A stretch of 64,000 nt of DNA from Qipengyuania flavescens (GCF_029688735.1 NZ_JARULD010000006.1:31875-95874); one strand, 5' to 3'; counted from the stretch's first letter, positions 35,553-46,374 are shown. Numbers and translations are program-made. The notes: generated from the sequence alone by a model not told the origin.

Positions 35553-37793
35553 ATGACAAATTCGCTCCGCGCGCTGGCCGCCGGCCTGCTGCTTACGACC
35601 TCCACTGCCGCACTGGCCCAACAGGTGCCCATCGTGCTGCCCGGCGCGCCGGGCGAGGCGCCGCGCGTCATCGGCGAGGACGAGGCGATCGCACTGTCGA
35701 AGACGGCCTACTCGCCGGCCGATGTCGCCTTCATGCAGGGCATGATCGTCCACCACCGGCAGGCCGTGGCCATGGCCGACCTCGTCGAAGGGCGCACGAA
35801 CAACGATGCCATCGTCAAGATCGCCGAGCGGATCGATGCGAGCCAGAAGGACGAAATCGGGTTCATGACGACTTGGCTGGAAGAGCGCGGAGAGAAGCTC
35901 GAAGGCCAGCATTCGATGCACATGGGCCACGGCGCGCATAGCCTGATGAAGGGCATGGCGACGCCCAGCCAGATGCAGGCGCTCGCTGCCGCCAACGGCA
36001 CCGAATTCGACCGCATGTTTCTCAAGCTCATGACCGCCCACCACCTCGGCGCGATCGACATGGTCGACGAACTGCACAAGGCGCCGGGCAGCGCTTACGA
36101 GCCGGTGATGTTCGAGTTCACGAATGAAGTGGTGACCGACCAGCAGGCCGAAATCGACCGGATGAACGCCGTTGCGGCGAACCTCTCAACCGATCCGCGC
36201 GCGACGCTCGCAGCCGGTTTCCGCGATGCCGAGGAGGCGATCCTGAACTTGCGCCTCGTTGCTGCGCAGCCCAAGCCTGCCGGCTTCTTCGATCCCGCCA
36301 ATCCCGCCCAGCTCCAGCCGCTGATCGAGGACGACGAGGAAGAGGACGCCGCCGATACCGAAGTCGAGGAACCGACCGACAGCGCCGAAGCCGATGCCGA
36401 GCCTGAGGAAGAAGAACCCCGCTTCGGTGAGCGCGGCTCGCTGCTGAGCTTCGCCAATACCGACATCGCCTTCTCCGGCGACATCATGGTTGCGGGCAAT
36501 TATCACGGCTTCAACGCCTATCGCCTCGGCGAGGACGGGGTGCCGACGCTGGTCAGCTCGACCGTCTGCCCCGGCGGGCAGGGCGACGTCTCGATCGCGG
36601 GCGATATCCTCGTGATGAGCGTTCAGGACAGCCGCGCGCGGATCGATTGCGGCTTGCAAGGGGTCACCGGCAATGTCAGCGAAGAGCGCTTCCGCGGCAT
36701 CCGCATCTTCGACATCTCGGACATCACCCGCCCGCGCCAGATCGGCCAGGTGCAGACCTGCCGCGGCAGCCACACGCACTCCATCGTCAGCGCCGACGAC
36801 ACGCGCCTGATCGTCTACAACTCGGGCACCAGCTATGTTCGCGATGCCGAGGAACTGCCCGGCTGTTTCGACACGGCCGGCGACGAAACCGCGCTGTTCA
36901 GCATCGACGTGATCGAAATCCCGCTGGCCGATCCCTCCAAGGCCCGCATCGTCGACAGTCCGCGCGTCTTCGCCAGGGACGGGCAGATCGCCGGCCTGTG
37001 GCGCGGCGGCGACCATGGCCTGAACCCGGACGGCAGCCGGACGCAGGAAACCAATGACACCAACCAGTGTCACGATATTACTGTCTTCCCGGCCAAAAAC
37101 CTCGCCGCCGGCGCGTGCTCGGGCAATGGCATCATCATGGACATTTCCGATCCGCTCAAGCCGCAGCGCATCGACGACGTGACCGACAAGGGTTTCGCCT
37201 ACTGGCACTCGGCCACCTTCAACAACGACGGCACCAAGGTGCTGTTCACCGACGAATGGGGCGGCGGCGGGCGGCCGCGCTGCCAGGCGGGCGACCCGAT
37301 GAACTGGGGTGCCGACGCCTTCTACGCGATCGAGAACGGCAAGCTCGAATATCGTGGCATGTACAAGCTGCCCGCGCCGCAAGGCGACAAGGAGAACTGC
37401 GTCGCGCATAACGGTTCGATCATCCCGGTGCCGGGGCGCGATATCTTCGTGCAGGCCTGGTATCAGGGCGGGTTGTCGATCATCGACTTCACCGATGCGA
37501 CCAATCCGTTCGAGATCGCCTATTTCGACCGCGGCCCGGTGGACGAAGACCAGCTGGTCACCGGCGGGTACTGGTCGGCCTATTGGTACAAGGGCCGAAT
37601 CTACGCGACCGAGATCAGCCGCGGGCTCGACGTCTTCGCGCTAGAGCCGAGCGAATTCCTGACGGCTGAAGAGATCGCTGCGGCGGAAGCAGCCGTCTAC
37701 GAAGGAGATGTATTTAATCCGCAAACGCAGACGCAGGTGACCTGGCCGGACGAGGTGGTGGCCGCAGCGGAAGCGAGCCGCATGGGCGGTTGA
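35553..37793 (+). CDS. DUF305 ferritin-like domain fused to LVIVD-type beta-propeller, secreted
   Basis: The 746-residue product has a signal peptide (cleavage after ALA near residue 22). Residues about 55-215 hold two HH motifs, MQGMIVHHRQAVAMADLV and LMTAHHLGAIDMVDEL, typical of DUF305. An acidic linker of about 40 residues follows (runs of E and D near 265-300). The rest is a predicted propeller with repeats such as RGIRIFDISDITRPRQIG, IMDISDPLKPQRI and LSIIDFTDATNPFEIA. At least six Cys suggest disulfides in the periplasm or on the surface. His/Met clusters hint at metal binding, not shown. Long terminator hairpin follows. Confidence 0.85.
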   Translation: MTNSLRALAAGLLLTTSTAALAQQVPIVLPGAPGEAPRVIGEDEAIALSKTAYSPADVAFMQGMIVHHRQAVAMADLVEGRTNNDAIVKIAERIDASQKDEIGFMTTWLEERGEKLEGQHSMHMGHGAHSLMKGMATPSQMQALAAANGTEFDRMFLKLMTAHHLGAIDMVDELHKAPGSAYEPVMFEFTNEVVTDQQAEIDRMNAVAANLSTDPRATLAAGFRDAEEAILNLRLVAAQPKPAGFFDPANPAQLQPLIEDDEEEDAADTEVEEPTDSAEADAEPEEEEPRFGERGSLLSFANTDIAFSGDIMVAGNYHGFNAYRLGEDGVPTLVSSTVCPGGQGDVSIAGDILVMSVQDSRARIDCGLQGVTGNVSEERFRGIRIFDISDITRPRQIGQVQTCRGSHTHSIVSADDTRLIVYNSGTSYVRDAEELPGCFDTAGDETALFSIDVIEIPLADPSKARIVDSPRVFARDGQIAGLWRGGDHGLNPDGSRTQETNDTNQCHDITVFPAKNLAAGACSGNGIIMDISDPLKPQRIDDVTDKGFAYWHSATFNNDGTKVLFTDEWGGGGRPRCQAGDPMNWGADAFYAIENGKLEYRGMYKLPAPQGDKENCVAHNGSIIPVPGRDIFVQAWYQGGLSIIDFTDATNPFEIAYFDRGPVDEDQLVTGGYWSAYWYKGRIYATEISRGLDVFALEPSEFLTAEEIAAAEAAVYEGDVFNPQTQTQVTWPDEVVAAAEASRMGG

Positions 37794-37820
37794 TCAAGCG
37801 GAGTAGAATTCGGAACATGG

Positions 37821-37859
37821 ACGGGCCGCGGCAGTAATTGTGTCGCGGCCCGTTCTCTT
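37821..37859 (+). terminator. Intrinsic terminator after the DUF305-LVIVD gene
   Basis: 10-base arms ACGGGCCGCG (37821-37830) and CGCGGCCCGT (37844-37853) pair perfectly around a 13-base loop, followed by TCTCTTT. It lies 28 bases after the stop. Confidence 0.8.
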
Positions 37860-37896
37860 TCGGGCCCGGGGCAAAAACAGTGGAAGACCAATGACC

Positions 37897-38910
37897 ATGC
37901 GATCCGTCGCAGGGAAGATCGTGATCGGTGCGCTGGCTGTGCTGCTGATAGCGGCACTGGTGTCGCTATGGGGTACAAACCGCGGCGCGGTGCGCCTGCT
38001 CGACACATTGCGCGAACCGTCGATCTATCTTGCTGCGGCGCTCGTCGTATTGGGCCTGTTCGTCGCGAGATCGAAGATGGCGCTTGTTGTGGCGCTGGGA
38101 CTTATCTCCATCGGTATTAATCTCTGGCGCATATGGCCTTACACCTTTCTGGCGCCCGCGCAGGTCCCGCTGCCCGACGAGGTAAACGGGATGAGCTGCG
38201 CCAAAGTGCTGTCGTTCAATGTGCTTCAGACCAATGATCGCTACGATGCGACGGCGCAGCTGATCGAGGCGGAACGACCCGACATCCTGCTGCTGATGGA
38301 AACGAACCAGGTGTGGCTCGACGCGCTCCAGCCCCAGCTCGCACGCTACGGCTATACGCTGGCCCGGCCGCTGGAGAATAAATACGGCATGGTCTTTGCG
38401 ACCACGCTCCAAGTCGACCGCGCAGAGATGGTGGCCAACACGAATTCGAATACGCCCACACTCTACGCAACGCTGCGGATGGGCGACGGCGCGCGGTTCG
38501 AGCTGATCGGCCTGCACCCCCGCCCGCCCCTGCCGGGAGAGAGCACCGCTCAACGCGATGCCAATATCGCCCGCGCCGGGTCGCGCACGCCGGACATGCT
38601 GTCCAATGTGCTGGCGATCGGCGATTTCAACGACGTGCCGTGGTCCAGCACCACCCAGAAATTCGTCCACGACGGTGGGTTCAGCGACCCGCGCGCTGGG
38701 CGCGGCAGTTTCGCGACCTTTCCGGCGGACTACGCCCTGTTCGGCTGGCCCCTCGATCAGATTTTCGTGAAGGAGGGGGTGAAGGTCGAAACGCTGGAGA
38801 TCGGCGAAGATGTCGGATCCGATCATCTGCCTGTGCTGGCGAAGGTCTGCGTCGATCCGATGTCGGCGAATTCCGATGTGGGCAGCGTTCTACCGATTGG
38901 CGACAGCTAA
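37897..38910 (+). CDS. Endonuclease/exonuclease/phosphatase (EEP) family protein, membrane-anchored
   Basis: From ATG 37897 the product has 337 residues (ATG 37891 is also possible; GGAAG at 37882-37886 suits the later start better). Three hydrophobic helices span about residues 8-100, then an EEP hydrolase core: VLSFNVLQ near residue 118, LLLMETNQ near 145, IGLHPRPPLP near 210, IGDFNDVPWS near 243 and GSDHLPVLAKV near 305. Motifs for the acidic metal site (N, E, D, N, D-H) are present. Most proteins with this layout are extracytoplasmic phosphodiesterases of unknown substrate. The end converges on the BLUF gene. Confidence 0.82.
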   Translation: MRSVAGKIVIGALAVLLIAALVSLWGTNRGAVRLLDTLREPSIYLAAALVVLGLFVARSKMALVVALGLISIGINLWRIWPYTFLAPAQVPLPDEVNGMSCAKVLSFNVLQTNDRYDATAQLIEAERPDILLLMETNQVWLDALQPQLARYGYTLARPLENKYGMVFATTLQVDRAEMVANTNSNTPTLYATLRMGDGARFELIGLHPRPPLPGESTAQRDANIARAGSRTPDMLSNVLAIGDFNDVPWSSTTQKFVHDGGFSDPRAGRGSFATFPADYALFGWPLDQIFVKEGVKVETLEIGEDVGSDHLPVLAKVCVDPMSANSDVGSVLPIGDS

Positions 38911-38941
38911 CGAGTTATGCCCTCAGGGTAAGTCCACAAAA

Positions 38942-39337
38942 TCAGGCGGCTTTCTCGTTGGCGACCGAACCATCGAGGAACTGCCTTACCAGTGCCCGCA
39001 TATCGGAAGAAACATTGCCCAAAGCCGCTTCGGGGATGGACCCGTTCGCAATACCCACGCACTCCATCCGCCAACGCGGGAAGCTCCGCTCGCCGATTTC
39101 CTGCCGATGCAGGACCTCGATCGAGTGGTGCCTCGGATCGGCTTGCAAGCGCGCCATCAGGCCGTCGATCGCAGCGGCTTCGCCTTCGATGATCTGGAAG
39201 AAGCGGTCGTTTGCGAAGATCAGCATTCCCGTAAGATCGTCGCGCAGGTTGTTTCTGGCCGAGGTTTCGATGATTTCGAAAACCTCGTTCGAAGCCAGAT
39301 CGCCGCGTGCGTCGCTGCTGTAAGCCAATTGGATCAT
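38942..39337 (-). CDS. Stand-alone BLUF blue-light photoreceptor
   Basis: The 131-residue single-domain protein keeps the whole BLUF flavin-switch set at the AppA spacing: Y6, N30, Q48, W89 and M91, with LTGMLIFANDRFFQIIEG in the middle. BLUF proteins bind FAD and switch a hydrogen bond on blue light to change a partner protein. No effector domain is fused, so the partner must be a separate protein. The 5' side is a weak AAGGGA. It lies between the EEP gene (convergent) and groEL, reading the same way as groEL but separated by a terminator. Confidence 0.9.
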   Translation of the reverse strand: MIQLAYSSDARGDLASNEVFEIIETSARNNLRDDLTGMLIFANDRFFQIIEGEAAAIDGLMARLQADPRHHSIEVLHRQEIGERSFPRWRMECVGIANGSIPEAALGNVSSDMRALVRQFLDGSVANEKAA

Positions 39338-39431
39338 CTGCGAGCTTTCCCTTATTTTATCCTTCGATAGTCGTCCCGACTTACTGCCGGGTTAAGCATG
39401 GAAATTATCGCAGCTCAGCGCCGAAGGGACG

Positions 39432-39462
39432 AAAAAGGCCCGGCGGATCGCTCCGCCGGGCC
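39432..39462 (-). terminator. Rho-independent terminator after groEL
   Basis: On the minus strand, 11-base arms (39437-39447 and 39452-39462) pair perfectly around TCGC and are followed by TTTTT (read as 39436-39432 on this strand). It separates groEL from the BLUF gene. Confidence 0.88.
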
Positions 39463-39497
39463 TTCCTGTTTCGAACCTGTAGGCTGGATGGCTGGTC

Positions 39498-41186
<1,689 letters not shown>

Positions 41187-41199
41187 TCAGGGTCGGCGC

Positions 41200-41487
41200 T
41201 CAGCCGATGATCCCCATGATGTCGCTTTCCTTCATGATCAGCAGGTCTTCGCCGTCGATCTTGACTTCGGTGCCCGACCATTTGCCGAACAGGACGCGGT
41301 CGCCTGCCTTGACGTCGAGCGGGGTGACCTTGCCGTCATCCGCCTTGGCCCCGTTGCCGACGGCGACGATTTCGCCTTCGCTCGGCTTTTCCTGGGCGCT
41401 GTCGGGAATGATGATCCCGCCGGCGGTCTTCTGATCGGCTTCGATGCGACGGACCAGTACGCGGTCGTGAAGCGGACGAAATGCCAT
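41200..41487 (-). CDS. groES: Co-chaperonin GroES
   Basis: The 95-residue product starts at ATG 41487 (AGAGG upstream), [35 protein letters not shown], and ends [12 protein letters not shown]. An open frame continues 14 codons further upstream to 41529 but overlaps CIRCE and is not the real start. It forms the heptameric lid of GroEL. Confidence 0.98.
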   Translation of the reverse strand: MAFRPLHDRVLVRRIEADQKTAGGIIIPDSAQEKPSEGEIVAVGNGAKADDGKVTPLDVKAGDRVLFGKWSGTEVKIDGEDLLIMKESDIMGIIG

Positions 41488-41522
41488 GTGTGTGACCTCT
41501 TCTGTAGAGTGTGAAACAGGTG

Positions 41523-41549
41523 TTGGCACTCACTCGGCGAGAGTGCCAG
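41523..41549. promoter_or_regulatory. CIRCE operator of groESL (HrcA site)
   Basis: TTGGCACTC (41523-41531), 9-base spacer, GAGTGCCAG (41541-41549): the inverted repeat matches the CIRCE consensus TTAGCACTC-N9-GAGTGCTAA with one change near each end. It lies 36 bases upstream of groES. HrcA repressor binds such sites; hrcA is not in the window. Confidence 0.93.
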
Positions 41550-41688
41550 CGCGGCGCATTTGGGGTTGCGCTTTCGGGGAGTCAACGGGGGTTCATGTAA
41601 AAATTTTCGCTCGCCCGGACGAGCCGTGCCCGAGGGTGGCCAAATGGCCTCGGGTTCCTTAATGCCCGCGCAAATCCGACGTTCTTAG

Positions 41689-42561
41689 ATGGCGAGACCG
41701 ACCTCGATGACCACCGACCAGACCGTATCCGCGCTGACCGTACCCGAGCAGATCCTGTTGTGGCTGCGGCTCAACATGATGGATATTGCCGGAGCCTTCG
41801 CCGTGCTCGTCATCGGCCTGATCGTCGCCAAGCTCTTGTCGGGCTGGGTTGAAAAAGCCCTCACGAAATCGCCGCGCTTCGAACCGACGGTGGCCAACTT
41901 CCTGTCGAACCTCGTCAAATATGCGCTGTGGGCGCTGGTCCTTATCACCGTGCTTGGCCAGTTCGGCGTCGAGACCACGAGCATTCTCGCCGCGCTGGGT
42001 GGCATGGCGCTGGCTATCGGCCTCGCCCTGCAGGGCACGCTGAGCAATGTCGCGTCGGGGGTGATGATCCTTGTGCAGAAGCCCTTCAAGGTGGGCGAGG
42101 GAATTACTGCCGGTTCGGTTACCGGTACCGTCATGCAGATCGGCCTCTTTACCACGGAGCTCAAGCAGTTCGACGGCTTGTTCGTCATGGTCCCGAATTC
42201 CGAGCTTTGGAATCAAGCCATCGTCAATTTCAATCGCCACCCGATCCGCCGGTTCGAGCTGGTGGTGGGAATCGGCTACGACGACAGTATGGAGCAGGCA
42301 CGTACCGAATTGCTGGCGCTGGCCGCAGCGGACGAGCGCATTATCGACGATCCCGCACCAGTCACCTTTGTCGCGTCGCTCGATGATAGTTCCGTCGGTA
42401 TCGGTATGCGCGTCTGGTGCGCCACGGGCGATTATTTGAAGTTGGGGTGGGATCTCACAGAAGCCGCCAAGGCGCGCTTCGACGATGTCGGTATCTCGAT
42501 CCCGTTCCCGCAGCGCGAGATCACGCAGCGGGCGGCACAGGCGGCACGCCAACAGGCCTGA
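41689..42561 (+). CDS. mscS: Small MscS-family mechanosensitive channel
   Basis: The 290-residue product is the right size and order for canonical MscS: three helices (about residues 30-55, 72-92 and 97-120), pore helix AALGGMALAIGLALQGTLSNVASGVMI, then PFKVGEGITAGSVTGTVMQIGLFTTELKQFDGLFVMVPNSELW and RHPIRRFELVVGIGYDD. It opens under membrane tension after osmotic downshock. A later start at 41707 is possible. Its last 41 bases overlap the convergent MATE gene. Confidence 0.93.
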   Translation: MARPTSMTTDQTVSALTVPEQILLWLRLNMMDIAGAFAVLVIGLIVAKLLSGWVEKALTKSPRFEPTVANFLSNLVKYALWALVLITVLGQFGVETTSILAALGGMALAIGLALQGTLSNVASGVMILVQKPFKVGEGITAGSVTGTVMQIGLFTTELKQFDGLFVMVPNSELWNQAIVNFNRHPIRRFELVVGIGYDDSMEQARTELLALAAADERIIDDPAPVTFVASLDDSSVGIGMRVWCATGDYLKLGWDLTEAAKARFDDVGISIPFPQREITQRAAQAARQQA

Positions 42562-43966
42562 CCGTCAGGCCCAGCGCATCGCGCCGGTGCCAGCGCCAGC
42601 CGAGCAGCAGCGCGGCAAATGTGAGGCCCGTCGCAAGGCCGATCCATACACCCACGCCCTCGAGCGGAGTCGCGAAACCGAGCACCAGCGCCGTACCGAT
42701 CCCCGGCACCCAATAGGCGAAGGCGGCAATCCACATCGGGATGCGCGTGTCCTGTAGCCCGCGCAGGGCACCGGCAGCGACCGCTTGCATCCCGTCGAAC
42801 AGCTGGAAGGCTGCGGCGACCACGATGTAGGTGAGCGCGAAGCCCACCAGCTCCGCATTGGCCGGGTCCCACGGGTCGATATAGATCGCCAGCAACGGCT
42901 TGGGGATCGCGACCATGGCAATCGCCGTCAAAAGCATGAAGCCGGTGCCGATCACGATCGCGCTCCACCCGGCGCGCTTCATGCCGTCGGGGTTGCGCGC
43001 GCCATAGAAGTAGCCGACGCGGATCGTGGCCGCCTGGCCCACGCCGAAGGGCACCTGGAAGGCGAGCGCGGCGATCTGCAGTGCGACCGTGTGCGCGGCC
43101 AGTTGGGTCGCGCCGATATTGCCCATCAGGAAGGCGGCCGCGCCGAAGATTCCGGCCTCCGCCGTGATCGTCAGCGCAATCGGCGTGCCGACACGCACGA
43201 TCTGCATGAAGCGCGGCCAGTCCGGCGACCACCAGCGCCCGAAGATGCGATAGCGATGCAGTCGCGGGTCGAGGCGGATCGCGACCACATAGGCAAGCAG
43301 CGTCACCAGCGTGGTGATGATCGTCGCCACCGCCGCGCCGCGTAGGCCCAGCTCGGGCGCGCCCAGATTGCCGAAGATGAAGGCGTAGTTCGCCAGCGCG
43401 TTAACGAAGATGCCGGCCGCCGTGATCGCCGTCGCGAAGATCGGCCGGTCGAGCGTCGAGACGAAGCTGCGCAACACATTGTTGATCAGGAACGGCACCA
43501 TCGAAATGACGAGGATGGTGTTGTACTCCAGCGCCAGCGCGATGATGCGCGGCTCCTGACCTGTCACTCGCATCAGCGGGCCGAGCAGCAGGCACAGCCC
43601 GACGCCGCCGAGGCCCGAGAACACGGCCAGCCACAAAGCCATGCGAACCGTCCGCCGGACGGGCCGTAATGCCGGCGCGCGCTCGCCGAGTTCCGCCGCC
43701 GCGACGGGTGCGACCGCTCCGGTCAGACCGGACAGCGCCCACATGACCAGCCCGAACAACGCGATTGCCAGCGCCGAAGCCGCCAATTGTTCCTCTCCCA
43801 GCCGCGCAATGAAGATCACGTCGATGGCATAGGTGAGCATCTGGAGCAGATTGGCAGCCGCCAGCGGCCAGCTCAGCCGGAAGGTCGCACGGATCTCGTC
43901 GCGCCAGCCGTCGCTGCCGGTGCCCGGATCGGACGGCAGGGGCTCTGGGGGCAGGTCGTAGGCCAT
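42521..43966 (-). CDS. MATE-family multidrug/Na+ efflux transporter
   Basis: The 481-residue membrane protein has about 12 helices in two MatE halves, typical of NorM-like antiporters: first half around LSWPLAAANLLQMLTYAIDVIFIARLGEEQLAA, second half around GTPIALTITAEAGIFGAAAFLMGNIGATQLAAHTVALQI. Exports cationic compounds using Na+ or H+. Convergent overlap of 41 bases with mscS. Confidence 0.93.
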   Translation of the reverse strand: MAYDLPPEPLPSDPGTGSDGWRDEIRATFRLSWPLAAANLLQMLTYAIDVIFIARLGEEQLAASALAIALFGLVMWALSGLTGAVAPVAAAELGERAPALRPVRRTVRMALWLAVFSGLGGVGLCLLLGPLMRVTGQEPRIIALALEYNTILVISMVPFLINNVLRSFVSTLDRPIFATAITAAGIFVNALANYAFIFGNLGAPELGLRGAAVATIITTLVTLLAYVVAIRLDPRLHRYRIFGRWWSPDWPRFMQIVRVGTPIALTITAEAGIFGAAAFLMGNIGATQLAAHTVALQIAALAFQVPFGVGQAATIRVGYFYGARNPDGMKRAGWSAIVIGTGFMLLTAIAMVAIPKPLLAIYIDPWDPANAELVGFALTYIVVAAAFQLFDGMQAVAAGALRGLQDTRIPMWIAAFAYWVPGIGTALVLGFATPLEGVGVWIGLATGLTFAALLLGWRWHRRDALGLTVRPVGVPPVPPAA

Positions 43967-44217
43967 GCAGCCGGCCCGGATAGGCGCAGTCTTTCCTCTG
44001 CGAAAGCGTGGCGCGCAGAAACAGGCATTTTCCCAGTCGGAAGAGGCGAGCGTGACACAGGTTCAGGCGTTAGCTCAAGTGTCCTAGTCGGGCGGTTTCC
44101 AAACGTTTTCGCTTTTGTCACAGGCGGTTAAGGTGTAGCGATTAATGCAACGACAGGAGTCGCAGGAAACCAGAAATTAACGCTGCCGGATTAACCCGGA
44201 CGAGAAAAGAGGTCGCA

Positions 44218-44988
44218 ATGTTTCACTCCTTCCCGAACGGGAAAGGCGGTTTGCTCATGCTCGGGCGTTTGGAAGACAAGTCAGAAGCTTCGGCAGAGAC
44301 AGGCCAGTCTCGTGCAGCGCCGCGCCGTCGCCTGTATCTTGCCACTGCCATTTCGCAGACAGATGCCGGTTGCGATGTCGATGTGTTCAACATCTCCGAA
44401 ACCGGAATTCTGCTCGGGACGTCCGGCACGCTCGCCCTCGACGAGCCCATCACCGTCGTCCTGCCCGATATCGGGGAGAGGATGGCGACGATCGTGTGGT
44501 ATTCCGAGAACCTCTACGGTTGCCGCTTTGCCGAGCCTCTCGACAGCGCGGAGGTAGCAGCCTGCCTCGCCTATTCGATGCCCGAAGGCCCCCGCCGCTT
44601 GCCGCCCCGCCTAGAGGAATCGACTTTCGGCGAGAGGCTGAAGTCGCTGCGGACGCGGTCGAAATTCTCCATGGTCGAACTGGCCCGGCAGGCAGGCGTG
44701 ACAAAACCGACCCTTTGGAAATGGGAAACCGACAAGGTCCGGCCGCGTGAAGCCGCCTTGCAGCGCTTGGCCGCAGCGCTCGAAGTGACGCCGACCGAGC
44801 TGCTTTATGGCAAACCGGTTGCTCTGGACGCTCCGCAGGCTGGCCATTCGCCGCACAACCGCGGCGATCCTTCGCCGCACGACCCAACCGAAACCTTGGC
44901 GAAAGTCATCTCGCAGAGCCGGGCGAAGATCGCACGGCTCGCAGGAACCGAAGAGTCCCAGGTTTCCATCGATATCGACTGGGACTGA
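44218..44988 (+). CDS. PilZ domain - XRE helix-turn-helix fusion regulator
   Basis: The 256-residue product has a PilZ domain at about residues 32-120, with RxxxR (RAAPR at 32-36) and N-x-S-x-x-G (NISETG at 58-63), the residues that contact c-di-GMP. An XRE-type helix-turn-helix follows at about 137-197 (FGERLKSLRTRSKFSMVELARQAGVTKPTLWKWETDK), then a 60-residue tail. The combination suggests a transcription factor gated by c-di-GMP. Start at 44218 has GAGG six bases upstream. It stands alone, before a peptidase gene and 3.5 kb from the tad genes. Confidence 0.85.
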   Translation: MFHSFPNGKGGLLMLGRLEDKSEASAETGQSRAAPRRRLYLATAISQTDAGCDVDVFNISETGILLGTSGTLALDEPITVVLPDIGERMATIVWYSENLYGCRFAEPLDSAEVAACLAYSMPEGPRRLPPRLEESTFGERLKSLRTRSKFSMVELARQAGVTKPTLWKWETDKVRPREAALQRLAAALEVTPTELLYGKPVALDAPQAGHSPHNRGDPSPHDPTETLAKVISQSRAKIARLAGTEESQVSIDIDWD

Positions 44989-45078
44989 TCCCGAAACAAG
45001 ACAGCCCGCCGGTTGCGATTCGCGAAACCGCAGTTTCCATGGTATTGGCTTGGCCCTGCATCCGAGGGGGAAGCTGTC

Positions 45079-45711
45079 ATGGGGAATGCAAATATCGCCT
45101 TCGGCCTGATCGGCCTCGCGATCACCTACGGTCTGTCCGCGCCTGCTGCCCTTGCGGAGGAGGGTGAGGAGGCGGAAGCCTCGAGCGGGGCTCCGCAAGT
45201 CCAGCAGCAACCCTTGCAGCCGCCCCCGCGCCCCGCTGTCCGTTTCGGTCGCGCCGTCGATCTGATGGGTGCGGATATCGAGCCCGAGTCTTCGGCCATC
45301 GGGGGGCCGGATTTCGAAGCGGGCGCCATGCCGTCGGGACGACCGCTCGCGGCGGGACGACTGACCAGCGGCTTCGGCATGCGCGGCCATCCCGTGCTCG
45401 GCGGCAGACGCTTTCACGGCGGGATTGATCTTGCCGCCGCAACGGGCACGCCGGTGGCCGCGACATCGAGCGGAGTGATACTCTCCGCGGGATGGCGCGG
45501 CGGTTACGGCATCCTCGTCAGGATCTCACACGGTGGGACGGTCGAAACCCGCTATGCCCACCTGTCCGCCGTAGCAGTCAGGGCAGGCGATCGCGTCCAG
45601 GCGGGGCAGACGATCGGCTATGTCGGCTCCACCGGGCGCTCGACCGGACCCCATCTCCATTACGAAACGCGGGTCGGCGGTCGTCCCGTCGATCCTGCTT
45701 CCTTGAGATAG
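45079..45711 (+). CDS. M23-family (LytM-type) peptidase, secreted
   Basis: The 210-residue product from ATG 45079 (GAGGGGGAAG upstream) has a signal peptide to about residue 26 and a Pro/Gln-rich linker. The LytM core keeps HGGIDLAA (H...D) and HLHYE (H-x-H), the zinc ligands, and ends VDPASLR. It likely cuts cross-links in peptidoglycan in the periplasm. The upstream frame opening at 45013 is longer but lacks a signal. Confidence 0.9.
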   Translation: MGNANIAFGLIGLAITYGLSAPAALAEEGEEAEASSGAPQVQQQPLQPPPRPAVRFGRAVDLMGADIEPESSAIGGPDFEAGAMPSGRPLAAGRLTSGFGMRGHPVLGGRRFHGGIDLAAATGTPVAATSSGVILSAGWRGGYGILVRISHGGTVETRYAHLSAVAVRAGDRVQAGQTIGYVGSTGRSTGPHLHYETRVGGRPVDPASLR

Positions 45712-45726
45712 CGTCGGTCGTCCGGA

Positions 45727-46374
45727 TCACCCGGCGGTCATCACGAGACTGTCGCTGTTCGGGTCGTAGCGCAGGTCGACACCGTCGTTTCGCAGCTCGG
45801 TGAAAGTGAGCAGATTGTCCGCCCTGCGCGATTTTCGCACCGTGCGCGGCCGGCCGGCGCGTTCCAGCATGCGAACCAGTTCCGTGGCATCGACCAGCAG
45901 GCGCGAATCGCCATCGATGTGAACGGGCAGGCTGCCGATTTCGCGCGCGCCAATCCTGAGCGGTTTGCGCACGATGACGGCATCGGCGCTCACGCTCTCG
46001 CCGGAGGAGCCCGGCTGGACCAGATCGAAGCTCAGCGGGATCAGGCCTTCTGCGGTCCTTGTCGGACCGACAGCCATCCGGTTGCCTTCGGAAGCGGCGG
46101 CCATGTCCGGCGCTGCGTCGGGGTTCTGCATCAGGGCTACCACGGCGTCGGCGGCATCGCCTGCGTCCAGGCTGGCCAAGGCCTCTTCGTCGATCGGGCG
46201 AGCTGACGTCGTCTCGGGCAGTTCTATCCGGGTGAAGTGGGGTACTGCCACCCGCATGACGGGGCCGGTAGTGGTCGCGCGATCGATCGCGAACCAGACG
46301 CCGGCGATGGCTGCCGCCGCAATTAGCGCGACTGCGAAGGGGTGCTTCACCGCCTTGTACCGAACCCTGTCCAT
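45727..46374 (-). CDS. Single-pass membrane protein of unknown function
   Basis: The 215-residue product has one N-terminal helix (about residues 12-30) and an extracytoplasmic part. The last 90 residues (IGAREIGSLPVHIDGDSRLLVDATELVRMLE, then LTFTELRNDGVDLRYDP) look like a small globular domain, alternating strands and helix. I recognise no named family. It converges on the M23 peptidase gene with a 15-base gap. Confidence 0.65.
   Translation of the reverse strand: MDRVRYKAVKHPFAVALIAAAAIAGVWFAIDRATTTGPVMRVAVPHFTRIELPETTSARPIDEEALASLDAGDAADAVVALMQNPDAAPDMAAASEGNRMAVGPTRTAEGLIPLSFDLVQPGSSGESVSADAVIVRKPLRIGAREIGSLPVHIDGDSRLLVDATELVRMLERAGRPRTVRKSRRADNLLTFTELRNDGVDLRYDPNSDSLVMTAG

Noticed and set aside
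37840..37896. GTG at 37840 as the start of the EEP-family protein
   Set aside because: It lies within the preceding terminator hairpin and lacks a ribosome site; ATGs at 37891 and 37897 follow GGAAG.
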